Part shown: one piece after another, positions 42,101 through 54,257 of the stretch
Layout of the letters: each line of letters begins with the position of its first letter
Numbering within the stretch: position 1 is the stretch's first letter
NCBI RefSeq assembly: GCF_030848805.1
Contig: NC_092360.1
Span: 6,572,001 to 6,636,000, forward strand
DNA length: 64,000 nucleotides
Direction: 5' to 3'
DNA from: Temnothorax longispinosus
Taxonomy: Eukaryota; Arthropoda; Insecta; Hymenoptera; Formicidae
Made by a program: the position numbers and the translations under genes
The notes under the pieces: model-generated
Databases searched by the model: none
What the model saw: only the letters and a program-made list of their open reading frames with translations
What the model was told of the DNA's origin: nothing

Positions 42101-42384
42101 TTTCTCATTTATACGTTTACTGTAAACATTAATTTCGTGCGCGTGTGTCGAGTGTATTTACGTGTATAAATGTATATGGAGGAAAGGAAAATACCGAATT
42201 AATATTTATATTAGATATATAAACAAGAAATAAAATTTTTATATACATATACATACACATACGCACATATTTTTTAAATTAATGTTTACATTATTTAAAT
42301 ACATATAATGCGTTCATGTAATACATGTAATAAAACATATTCTTTTACATTATATTATTTAAATATACGTACTTATTTAAACCA
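39131..42384. other. No gene seen
   Basis: AT-rich DNA upstream of the FAM102 start. Open frames here are short and not family-like. An AT-palindromic tract lies at 41060-41102. If transcription of FAM102 starts in the CpG island beyond 42.4 kb, this is a 5' UTR intron; otherwise it is intergenic. Confidence 0.6.
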
Positions 42385-43880
42385 CGCGTAATTCGTAGGT
42401 TCCTCGCGTTACCTACGAATCGTCGGATGCCCGACATAACCTAAAACGCGCCCCCGAAATCCACGATCTCCCAGAGACGATCTCCGTGTATCGCGTTCGC
42501 GCTCGGCTGCGCGCATCGCGCGCGCGCGCACGCGACAATTGTTAAAAGTAGCGCGGAGCGAGAGCGGTGACGATAAGAAACGCGCGTCCGACGTCCGTAG
42601 CCTAGCCGTACGCACATCTTATCGCTCGACCATCGCGTCGCGTCAGTCAGATCGTTGACAGCTCGACCAGTCGCCTCCGATAGGATGTCGCGGCGCGGGA
42701 CACTGTCCTCTCGAGTCAAAATCCTCCGTTTGCGCGCCGGAATGCCGCCGGATCGCGTCAATTCGCGATTGTGTCATCCTCTCTGCGACGGGACCGCCGA
42801 ATTCAGAACCAAATCAAAACTGATCCCCGCTTTTGAACGCGGGGAGATCGGGGCCGCGCGCCGAACCGACGACGCGTGACTTTCAGCAGCCGACTTCAGG
42901 TCGAGGCGCGGACGCGAACCGCGAACGGTGAAAGCGACCGCGTTCGGTAAGTTCGGTAGCGGGGAGGGGGGGAGGGGGAGGCAGAACGTAGAACGCCGAC
43001 GACCTGAAGTCTGAAGTTCCTTCCGCGTCGACTTCATAACCTCTCGAGCCAGCGGCACCCGCGCCGCCCGCGCGCCGCCACGGGGGATCGATCCTCGGAG
43101 CGCTCTCCGATGACTCCGATCCGGAGCCTCGACGGCCTCGACTCCGCGGATGCGCTCTCTCGCGCGCGCGAATCGCGCGGCGGAACGTCGAACGAATCCT
43201 CGGACGAGAGAACTTCGACGTCGGAGATGCGCGACGGTTTTATAACCTCTCTCTCTCTTTCTCGCGGCGCGCGTCGACGGCTCGACGTCCCGACGCTCCG
43301 TTTTCATCTCCTTTCTTTCTCTCTTTTCGCTCCGAGTTTTATCTCGAATCACGGGGCGAACGATATCGCGAGAGAGAGAGAGAGAGAGATCATCGGCGAG
43401 GGTCGGGTTCAGATACGAACGCGCGTTTCTCGAGAAATTGACGGACGGTTACTTACCGTGTCTTCGTACATACGCTCCCTCCTTGCGGTTTGCACGCTAG
43501 CCGATTTCACGCACTCTCACACTTTTCATCATCACAGGCGTCTCTCTGTGCGGGGTCTCTCGCGACGTCGACTAACCACTACGATCGCAAACTATCGTGG
43601 CGACGGCGACGGGTGACGGTGACGGTGGCAGGTCCTCGACGCGAAAGAAAGATACGAGAGTCCCGTGAACGAGGAGGCTGCAACCGCTTCGCCTCACGCC
43701 CGACGTAACGGAGCTGACCGGGAGCAGCTCGTCTGGCTCGACTCTACGAACTGAGCCGAACTGCACTGCTGCACTCGGTGTTTGCGAATCGTGATACGGG
43801 CCAAGTTTTGCGCGTGCGCGACACGAACGCGGCCCCCCCAGTAAAGTGCAAACCTCGGGCAGGAAGGGGCGCCGTCGTAC
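42385..43880. promoter_or_regulatory. CpG island between FAM102 and RabGAP1
   Basis: About 1.5 kb of very GC- and CpG-rich DNA with abrupt AT-rich borders, including a G-rich run near 42960-42982 and a GA tract at 43372-43389. Long open frames on both strands (for example 42774-43352 minus and 43110-43616 plus) are arginine/serine-rich consequences of composition. Strong donor-like sites exist in both orientations: TTCG|GTAAGT at 42947 on plus and CACG|GTAAGT at 43456 on minus. It is probably a promoter region with non-coding first exons for FAM102, RabGAP1 or both. Confidence 0.6.
43457..43752 (-). promoter_or_regulatory. Candidate non-coding first exon (FAM102 direction)
   Basis: On the minus strand an arthropod initiator-like TCAGT near 43752 precedes a 300-base CpG-rich stretch ending at a near-consensus donor, CACG|GTAAGT. 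This would suit a 5' UTR exon spliced to the FAM102 coding exon 5 kb away. It is supported only by these two motifs. Confidence 0.3.
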
Positions 43881-46030
43881 GCCCGTGAGAAAGTTGTTCA
43901 CAACTTTTCGAAAGATCAATGAAAAGTGTGAAATATATTAAATTCATATATTAAAATACATATTGAATATGTACGTTAATTTATTAATATTGTATATTTG
44001 TAGAATGCGTGTGCACATGTAATTTATATATTAATTCTATAAGTATTATATATGTTTATAAAATATACGTAACGCTATATGCTAAATCTGAAAATAAAAT
44101 TTCGTTAAGTGAAGATTCTTTTCAATTTCTTAAAGTAGCTTTAATTTAATTGAAGAACGCGAATCTCTCTCTCTCTATCGCTTAAGTAATCGAAACTTAA
44201 TAAACAGAGAAATGTTTCATCAGTATATTCGCTTTATTATCAACTCTTGAAAGTTAGTAGTGTTTAGTTTGATTAAAAAGATGATCTACTATTTCAAAAT
44301 ATTCTTTGATAATGATTTTCCTGTAACTCACTCAATTTAAATTCCAAAATTCAACTTGAATCTCTGTTAAATCAAACTCTGTATCTTTGCGCCATCTTCC
44401 GAGAATCGTTAATGTTATCTGTCATGAGGGTATTTAATTGGTTATTAGTTCGAATGGCGTCATATATTATTAGCAGTTTACAACGCCGTTTCTTAATGTT
44501 TTATTTTTCTTTCATTCTTTTTTATTCCTTGAAAAGATAGACAGATTTATTTTCCGTCTTCGATAAGGTGAGTCAAGCCTATACATAAAAAGATGTGTTT
44601 TTTAAAGATTAGAACAGAGATTATATCGCGAAAATAATGTTCGTGTATTATGACTCATCGCTAGATATCCCTAAAAGAAAGTTAATTTTCAAAAATGTAC
44701 GACAGATTGTGAATTATTCTTGAAGCATTTCTTAAATATTTTGTACCGCGCCAAAAAACATATTTAATCAATAAATAATATTTATTGCTTCATTTATATT
44801 TTTTATGCACTCTTATATTTGTAAAACACAGGATAAACGCGTATACATTTTTTTTACCTTTCAACTTTTTAACTAATTTTTCTCATTAAGGAATTTTTTC
44901 TCTTTCGTAACAACGTTTTTTTTTAATGCCTGCGCTCATAAAGATAAAAATAATAATCTTTTACTTGTCTTGATTCTCATAGCATGATAACGATTTTTTG
45001 ATGACGAAAATCGTGTTTAAGTATTATATCAATTCTCTATGGAACTTGTCCATTCAATTTTTCGTAATCGACAATGTGTTATTGTCACTTTTGAAAATTC
45101 TTGGATGACCATTTGTCAACTTTATTTTCATTCACAAATTCGAACTACACAGAGATGAAAAGGATTGTGTAGTTAATAATATTAAAACCTGTCCCGTTTT
45201 TGCAGAATTTAATAATAATTTATAATAATAAAAATAATGTAAGAGAAGTCATAATAATACAAAAAAAAAAACAGAATATATCAGAATATTTAGAAGAATA
45301 ATTGATATGTTGCAGTCATCGAAGAATAAATCTTTGATTGTCAGATATTTAGCCACGATAAATGTACAATATCGATGAGAAAACAACTCAATGACGTCAT
45401 TCGATGCATTTAGAAATTTAAATTTGAAAATTCTGTCGTAACGAAACGACACGTTTACGGAATTTGAAAAACTGATACGATATTCCAATATTAAAAGTAA
45501 CATAGCTTTCGAGATACAGGAAAGTATTTCTTCCCGATAAAATAATAGTTGCTAACAACAATTTCGCATGTCTACTACAAATCTTGTTGGGAGAAATATA
45601 ATATATTAGAATCTACTGACAAAATATGACGACAGATTGACTGCGGAAACCGAGCGGAATCTACTATTTCGTAATTATCTAAATAATTATAAGATAACAG
45701 ATTCTGCTAAGTTTCTGCCGGTAATCTGCTGTCATTTATTTTCTTTTTTCAAATTCCTTTTGTGTAAATAAAGAGAGATTTAAATGTCTTCAACCTTTTC
45801 TTCAGATCCATACAGCAAAAATCTGCTGTCAGATTATACCGACAGGTTCTCTTGACAAAATGTGAGCTTAATGCGAACAGGCCATGCCAATCTGTCACAG
45901 TACGTTCAAATCTACTGCTGAACCGACTTTTCTCTGATTTTTCAAGACCGAAACACCGAAAAGGGCTATGTACGCGCCTTACTACATATATAGTACTGAA
46001 TCGATACAACCTCTACTCTACACGAGCGAG
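43881..46030. other. No gene seen
   Basis: AT-rich non-coding DNA between two CpG-rich regions. A short CT run sits at about 44165-44178. No exon, RNA gene or clear repeat was recognised. Confidence 0.6.
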
Positions 46031-46682
46031 TATCGATGCCGAAATGCCCGGAGCATGATATCGATACTTTCAAGTCTCGGAGTACAGTCAATCGGAATAC
46101 AGTAGTTCTCGTCGTGTCGAGTATTCCGATCTATCTATCTATCCGCGAAATTACCGCCCGCTGCATCGAGAGAAAAGTATCGACGCGCTTCTCTCGCGGT
46201 ATCGGGGAATCGGTGGCGAGACCAGAGAGACTTCTGGGCCGTGGGTATGTACTCGCGAATGGCCGACCCCATCGTCGTCGTCGTCGTTTCTGTCAGGCGC
46301 GCCGCTCGCTACGGGAGAGCCATGTAAATGTCCGTCGCGCCGCGAGGAAACCCGTGCGGAGAGTCGAGAGTATCGGCGAAGCGAGGCGCGAGGTCCGGGC
46401 GCGGCGACACGCGCCGGAGAGGAACGCGAGACTTGTGAAGAAGCGAGGTGCCGCGGGGGACTGCGGGGAGTTCGACGGTGTGTCGAGTGTCGAGTCGTAG
46501 GCCACGAAGATCCACGCCGGGGTCGAGAGGGAGAGGAGGATCCACGCCGCGGAGGACGATCGTCGTCGCGAGTGGCTCGAGAACGGGCCCCAGGAATCGT
46601 CGTCTTATCCTCGGGATAAGCTCAGCGACTAGGGCGGATACGCGCGAGTCCGTCATCACCTGAAATAATACACCAGGACAAT

Positions 46683-46730
<48 letters not shown>

Positions 46731-46980
46731 GAGAGATTACGGGCGGATGCGTCGCACGACGGTGATGCCGCCGCCGTCGACGCGAACCTCGCACGCGCTC
46801 CACTGGCTCCCTTCGGATTTGGCCACAGGCGAACGGACCGTTTTGTTCTAATGGGTCGCGCCGACGGAGCACGAGGGTGTCGCGGCTGCTGAGTCAGACT
46901 GCGGGGCAGCAGGAGGAGACTAGAGATTCCTCCCACGGTATCAGCCGTGTCGTCTGGGAGACCCTGCTTCCAGGGATACA
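46031..46980. promoter_or_regulatory. Second CpG-rich region, upstream of RabGAP1
   Basis: A GC-rich block 0.4-1.3 kb upstream of the RabGAP1 coding start. Open frames on both strands are arginine-rich and unlike known proteins. Possible donor-like sites occur (CGTGG|GTATGT near 46244), so a RabGAP1 5' UTR exon or promoter here is plausible. A GA microsatellite lies inside. Confidence 0.45.
46685..46736. repeat. (GA)n microsatellite
   Basis: About 52 bases of GA repeat with one interruption, within the GC-rich region upstream of RabGAP1. Confidence 0.9.
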
Positions 46981-47390
46981 CTGTATCAAAGATAACACTT
47001 TGCTACGCTGAGAACGCACACGAGTCACTTGTGTTCTTGAGAAGAAGAAGTTGTAGTCTTGTACGTGTTCACTCTGTCGGTCTTTTAGAATGATGTTTGT
47101 AAATATCACACGGGGATTTTTCCAAAGATACAAGGTTGCCCTTCGTGTAGATAAATTTGAGATAACTGCATATGGTATCTAATTGAAACTTATTTCAATA
47201 AAATACAAGAGTATATTTTATTTATTTGTTGAAGATGTTGAACAAAACATTGAACAATTTTCCAAAAAGCAGTAAACAGTCTTAACGTACGAGTGAGAGG
47301 TCTCAAAGAAAACCTGCTGCGTGCTTTTAAAGATTGATACTATAATTGTAAAAACATTGGTCAATGAATATCAATGTTACAGACCTAGTT

Positions 47391-48198
47391 ATGGAGGATA
47401 GTATGAGTGTAAAGTCGATGGAATCAGTGGCGACAAGCGATGAATATGAATTTGTAAATGAAAAAGGTACTAGCAAGCAGCAGCAAGCCCTCTTAGAACC
47501 ACCCATGCTAAAAATCGCCAATAACGGTAATCTGGAGGACCTGCAAAATAATCTCCGTGAGGTCTGTACATTTATCGAACCTATCGTGTGACGCCCCCTA
47601 ATCTTAATAGATAAGCTTTAATCTAGATTCATAACTGATAAATGCCATAGAGTAATGTGTACTATATCTGCTTTGTGTGACAAACGCAGATTTTAACAGA
47701 GGACTCGAAAATGGAGGGAAGTGAATTCAAAGTGACGGGTGCTGGCCAACAGAACCAAGAGAAGATGAAGAAAGTGGGCCACAGTAAATTTTACGACGTT
47801 AGTTCTTGTATTGTCACATCGGAGAAGCAGGATATTATGAAGCCCGAAGATTATCTTGAAGAAGGTAAGTTACGCTAACGTGTCTGTAAACAATAATAAG
47901 CAATACGAATGTGATGGACTTTAGATCTAATAGTACATTTATTGTGATCCAGAATTGAATACATTGTCACACGTTCAACAAGAATGCACTATTTTCAATG
48001 GTGTTATGTATTTGGGATCAGCTGCCATAAATGCGCCAAAATCAGAATGCGAAATCCAACGTAATATGAATATATTAAACGCAGAGCAATCCTTGAATTT
48101 AGGAATAAAGGTTTCTGTCTCGGTGCCGAGTAGTTCGCAAGGTTCAGTTGTGTGAGTAATCTAATCTGTATCCAATCTAAATTTAAATCTACACAAAA

Positions 48199-48250
<52 letters not shown>

Positions 48251-51200
48251 GTGATGAAATAATATATACCATAATTCTCTTTAGTCTATACGATGCTGGA
48301 ACACAACAAGCTATCGCGCGTTATGAAGTCCAACGTATTCTATTTTATGCACGTGGTGAGAGTGCTGGTTCATGTGCAGCATGTTTTGCTTTTACATGGT
48401 CACACGGGGATACTGTAGAATCTGCCATTTACCAATGTCATGTTTTTCGCTGCGATATACCAGAAGCGGTACGTTTTTATATTATTGATTATCATATATA
48501 TGTAAATACATTTAAAAATATGGCTGTAGTATTATATTCTATATTTACAAATCATAATTTCACTTTAGTATGTTTGATATATAGATAGAAACGTAACAAG
48601 TATAAGACATAAATATAACATGTAGTCATTTTTTGTATATATTTTTTATATATAGTGATTGTACATATACAAAATAATGTGTATCTTAATCTGTAATTAT
48701 TTTATGTAGGTCGGACAAGTGTCAGCCTGCTTTTCAAAAGCGTTCCATAGAATACCACGTTCAATGACAAGTTCTTTAACGGGCAGTGACTTTAACGGTT
48801 TCAATCCTGGTGAAAAAGTTAATTCTAGAGTATTTATCTTTGAAGTCACTATGGAAATAAAAGAAGAAGATGGAAAAGGTGGTTTTAGTACAGTTCCCAA
48901 GGATAGAAATTGTTTTAAATTACGAAGCAATGTGGCAAAACAAGTTTGTTTGAGTATCCAGCAAGTGTCCAGTAAAGAAGGTGGTATTACGCTTGAAGTC
49001 GAGAGATGTTTCGGAGTACTTGTTAGCCCTGGGCGAAATGTTAAACACAGTGATATGCGACTACTCGAGATGGTAAAGAGAGATTCACACCAGCAAGTTA
49101 ATTTTATGTCTATAATCAGCTCAGATGTTCGCAATATTACAACAATTTTACAGCAAGTTAATACTGGACCAATAATGCAAGATAAACAGTGCTATAATAT
49201 TTGTGGACGTTGGGATCCTGCAGATCCCGCTTTGGAAACTCTTAATATAGAAACTCCTAGAGAGGGTAAAATATTCATGACCGTTGCCGTTGATCTCGTT
49301 ATTAGAGATATTCGAGAACCAGTAAGATTTGTGATAGAAACGTCAGTTAAAGTGTTTCCACAAAACGAGAGATTTTGGTACTTTAATAAAAGGAATCTCG
49401 TGCAACAGTTTTTTCTTAATTCCAAAGAGGTGAGCTGTCCTGATATTCTTATAAGACATTATGTTTCACAAATATTTATCAGCTTATATTACATGTTATT
49501 TGTTTTACAGGCAATTTCTGGGGATGGTACAGAGGTACATTATGAAGTACAAAGCATAGAATCATCTGGTGAATTAGATAGAAACAGATTAAATCTGGCT
49601 CTGAATCTGGCATCTTTAATTAGATCTCCCTCTTTAACTAGCATCGATACACTGACACCTAAAGAAGAAATAGATTCAGGTAATAAACTAAATTCTAAAA
49701 GGAGTTGGCTCGGTAATTTACTAACATAAAATATGTTTGTTAATGTCTCAATTTCTGCATATAGACGGTGATGAACCTATGTTAAGTGGTACAGGCGAAG
49801 TTTCAAAGGACTGCTCGGCGGATGAATTGGCCAGCTGGGCTGAAGTTTTAGATAGTTGGCAAGTTAACGAGCAACGTCCGAAACTTCTTATAAAACTGAC
49901 AAAACAAGGAATTCCTGAAGCTTTACGCGGCGAAGTTTGGCAACGTCTGAGCAATTGTGACAATTCGCAAGAGATGATGGACAAATACAGAATGTTAATC
50001 ACGAAAGTGAGTACTTGATATAATTTCATACAATAAAAAATGGTTAATGTTTTTTCTCCGAGATATAACATGAATTTTGATAATACACAGGAGAGCAGCT
50101 GCGAGAGCGTAATTTTAAGGGATATCAATAGAACATTTCCAGCCCATGACTTCTTTAAAGAAACAGGTGGTTTAGGGCAAGACTCTTTATACAGAATAAG
50201 TAAAGCATATGCTGTTCACGATGAAGAGGTTGGATATTGTCAGGGTCTCAGTTTTTTAGTTGCTAGTCTGTTACTGCACGTAAGTAATTGTTGTACAGTT
50301 TTATAGAAACTAATTTTGTAGAACTGGTGATAGGGTTCTTCACAGATGATACAATTTTATAACAGTTTGTAAAGTATTTGTCGACAAAAACAAACTTGAG
50401 TATTTCTTCTAGATGCCCGAAGAGCAAGCGTTTTGTGTTCTGGTCAAATTAATGTACGACTATGGTCTTCGAGATTTATACAAGGATAGATTTGACAACC
50501 TTTATATGCGATTTTATCAATTAAATCGTTTAATAGAAGTGAGTTGTGGCTAATCTATATGATAATGTGACGTTTATATGACAATGAATTATGTATAAGC
50601 TATATTTTCTACAATTTGCTTTTAGGATCAATTGCCGGAACTTTATAAGCATTTCTGTGATCGCGGTGTAGAAACGCACATGTTCGCCGCACAATGGTTT
50701 CTAACTCTTTTTACTGCTAGATTTCCATTATATCTTGTCTTTCATATCTTGGATGTATTTCTTTTACAAGGACTCGACACGTTATTCCAAGTCGCCCTCG
50801 CTTTGTTAATGGTAAGTTATTGTAAGCAAGTTAAAAAGTTTATAATATGTACCAACAAAATATATTTCATCGATATATTTTAACTATTTTATCGATTTAA
50901 TTGATATGATTTTTTACATTTATTCTATAAATAATATATGTCAAAAGTAATTTTACTTTTCAGCTTTGTAAAAAAGAATTATTACAACTAGATTTTGAGA
51001 GCATATTAAAATACTTCCGGGTACATTTACCAAAACGTTGCCGAAACGAAGAAGTTGCACGCTATGTTATGAAATTAGCTTGTTCAGTGACATTGAAGAA
51101 GTTGAAGAAATATGAAGCAGAATTTATGACGTTGAAAGGTAATTTTATATTCTACGTTTGAATACTTCTCTGTTCACCTTTAAACACAATGTTCCATCAA

Positions 51201-54200
51201 TTCATTAGGGAACACTACACTGTGCTGTACATGCATGTACATTTCGTGTATAGTTCAGCAATCATTGCCTGTTGGTTGTGAATTTGTTTTCAGTGTGGAT
51301 AGAAGCTTTAGGCACATACGAACTTTATTATATTTATAGACATGCCATATTCAAAACTAAAGAGTCAAAGATTCTTGGCAAGAGCTATTGCTAATAAAAC
51401 TACATATAAAATACAACGAGTTCTTAGGCTGTGCCATAGAACGTATAAATATTTTTTTGTAGTACTTAGAATAGAATATTTCTAAAATCAAATACAATCT
51501 AATTAAAATACATAGAAATGTATATTGCTATGTTTTGATAACACGATAGTAATAGAAATATAGTAAATTAAATCTATCAAAAAATAAAAATTTAATATTA
51601 TAGATATATTAATTAAATATAAAATGTATCCAACCTGTACGTAGGACAATATGCTCGCGCGTGTATATTTAACGTTTATACATATAAATTCGATAATAAA
51701 TACATACGAGATAGAACTTCATACTTTCTGAGCCAAAGTATGTATAAAATATTTCTAGTCTCATAGCATTCACTGCATCAAGTACTCAATATATAACTTT
51801 CTTATTAATAAATGTATTAGTAAAAATTTTATAATAAACTTTACACACACAGCTCTCTATATTTAGGTGATTTAGAAATATGAAATGGCCATTGTATAAT
51901 TACTTTATGGTCAGGTGGTGGTTTTGCTTGCCTGTATATTTTCTTGTTTCCAAATCTGAGTATTTGCCACTTGGCGAAAGTACATCACCGAGAGAGATTA
52001 TTGTTAACATAAGAAATTTGTTGAACAGAATGCAGTTTTAAAAGAGAAGAGAAAACATGGAATATTTTCTTTGGAAGATACAGAGACTTATTTTAAAATT
52101 GCTAGGATGTAATAGGACTAATGTGTGAAAACCGCTTACATTTAATTACCTTTCAATATAAAATTCTATTTTGGTAATCCTAATTTATATTGTATGCAAG
52201 TAATTTTATCATTATCACACGTATAAATCTGTTTGGTTTCATTTTTTCGTTGCAAATAGCTCTCAGTTTATAATACTGCTTGAATGTATTGTTCAGTGAT
52301 TAGTTATTAATGATATTATATTAATGGTTAATTATCAATGATATTAACAATAATTTTGTTGAATTTTTAGAGACTTAAAGATAGATTGACAGATTAATAG
52401 ATTTATTATTATTATCAATTGATGTTTTATTATAGAACCCCTACAATTATGAGATTTATTTAAATACGTACGAGTAAAGTGTGAAACTTGAATAAGAGGA
52501 TATTAAAGACAGTTAATAATATATTTTTTTTTGTCCCATTGATTGGGCAACGAACTGATGAGTAACTAATCAAAATATAACTTCCACAATACAAAATACT
52601 CATATAAAAAATTATAGAATTGTTATGTTGTATTTTTTTTGTGCTGTTGTGTTACAACGGCTATACATGTCTCAATGCGTGCTGTGAACATATAGTATAT
52701 TAATACCGTGTGTTATAGACGAGGATGTTCTGTTTCATGTTACCAAACCTTTATTGTAAGTTTAACTTTGTAAAGTATTATTTATTTTTTAATTATATCA
52801 CATTATTGGAAAAGTTGATGACATTTGTTATTAAAATCCATGCTTATCGGCTGTAGCGCTTATATATACGACCTCTTGTATTGCTTTTTATTTATATATT
52901 ATTTATTATTGCTTATTGAAAAATAAATCATCTCAGAGTACTTTTAGTTTTGTGAATTACCTTTTTTATCCGTTAATATCCTGCTCCTGATATCTAGTAA
53001 ACATTTGCACTTCCTACCTTCATATTTTTTGTTTTTCTTGCTATATTTGGGTATGCATGACGCATCAAGCGAAATTATCAGCACTTGTTTGTACTATACT
53101 AATTACTTCCTATCTATAGAAGTAGTGTAGTGCCGCAATATAAATGCAAAAATGCTAAATGATTATGATTAACAAAAAGAACAAAAGTGAAATGACTTAA
53201 AATATAAAATATGTACTAGGAAATTATCTAATCTAGAGATTAGATCTAGATTAGATTTAATAAATTAGGTCTACGGATCCGAGTAACGTGTAAAAATATT
53301 TTTACAAACTATTATTTAAATAATCCTATATATCATAGGTCGTTGAAGTATGCGTAAGCTGATAAGCAATAACATGACTATAGACTGACTAATCATATTA
53401 GATAGGAGCTTTCACATTTGCGTATACTGAAAATGCAATATGTCATTGGTATGAAGTTGAACCTAACACAGTTAATGATATGATACTACAGTGTGTACTA
53501 ATTATTATATTTTTATATATTAAAATATGCTTCACAATAGTCGTTATTTTTTTTAACTGAATATGCACAAAGAACAAAGTCAGGCAACTTTATAAAAATA
53601 TTTCGTCAGTCAAGTAAATGTGTTTTTACAATGTTCCAAAATGTGATAAAGGTGCGAAATATTCATGGAAATATCGGCTATCAATATTGTTGTCACTCAA
53701 AAAGATATATCAAGCGAGATAAAGATATCCGATATCAGCTATATCAGCGGTTTAAATTTGGCCGTAGTATATTTCCTACAGCAGTATATAGCAAAACCGC
53801 TCGCTCGCGTGTTAACAAGATATCTGTATCTGTCAGTTATGCTCGGACCATCTGCTTTTAACGTATCAGTGGTGCAAGTATGAGCCACGCAACGAAAGAA
53901 CTAATGAAGAGTAAGAGAGGTGTACTTTATATAATATCTAAGTGTGCAATGCTCAGAAATTACTTTTTGTTGCAACTGTTATTAAATTTTTGGAGGAAAT
54001 ACATATAGTTTATTATTTTAACAATACTTTTATGATATACGCGGGACATTCAAGCACGTCTAACAAAATAATAATATATAAAATTCTTATAGCAAAAAAA
54101 TATGATTTATACAACAAAATGAAAGTGAATTAAAAAATATATTTTGTAATGACTACATTGCATACTATTATGCAATTGTGAATTTTAGGGATTTTAGGAA

Positions 54201-54223
54201 TTTGTAATTATAAATTTAATTTT

Positions 54224-54257
<34 letters not shown>

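Larger units (their letters stand above)
47953..49429 (+). other. RabGAP1 PTB domain and DUF3694-type region
   Basis: Exons in this interval encode residues about 116-456. The PTB fold spans roughly 130-262, from MYLGSAAINAPKSE to the helix VSACFSKAFHRIP, the pattern seen in RABGAP1 and related PTB proteins. Next comes the segment with MEIKEEDGKGGFSTVPKD and LVSPGRNVKHSDMRLLEM, typical of the DUF3694 region of RabGAP1/RabGAP1L. These parts localise the protein and bind partners rather than catalyse. Confidence 0.85.

Noticed and set aside
42774..43616. 192- and 168-codon frames on opposite strands
   Set aside because: Stops are rare in CpG-rich DNA; the products are Arg/Ser-rich, overlap each other and match no family.
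46036..46872. 154- and 187-codon frames on opposite strands upstream of RabGAP1
   Set aside because: Same composition effect, and one runs through a GA tract.
53631..53883. Two overlapping frames considered as the missing RabGAP1 coiled-coil exon
   Set aside because: Hydrophobic content, wrong phase and no acceptor/donor pair.
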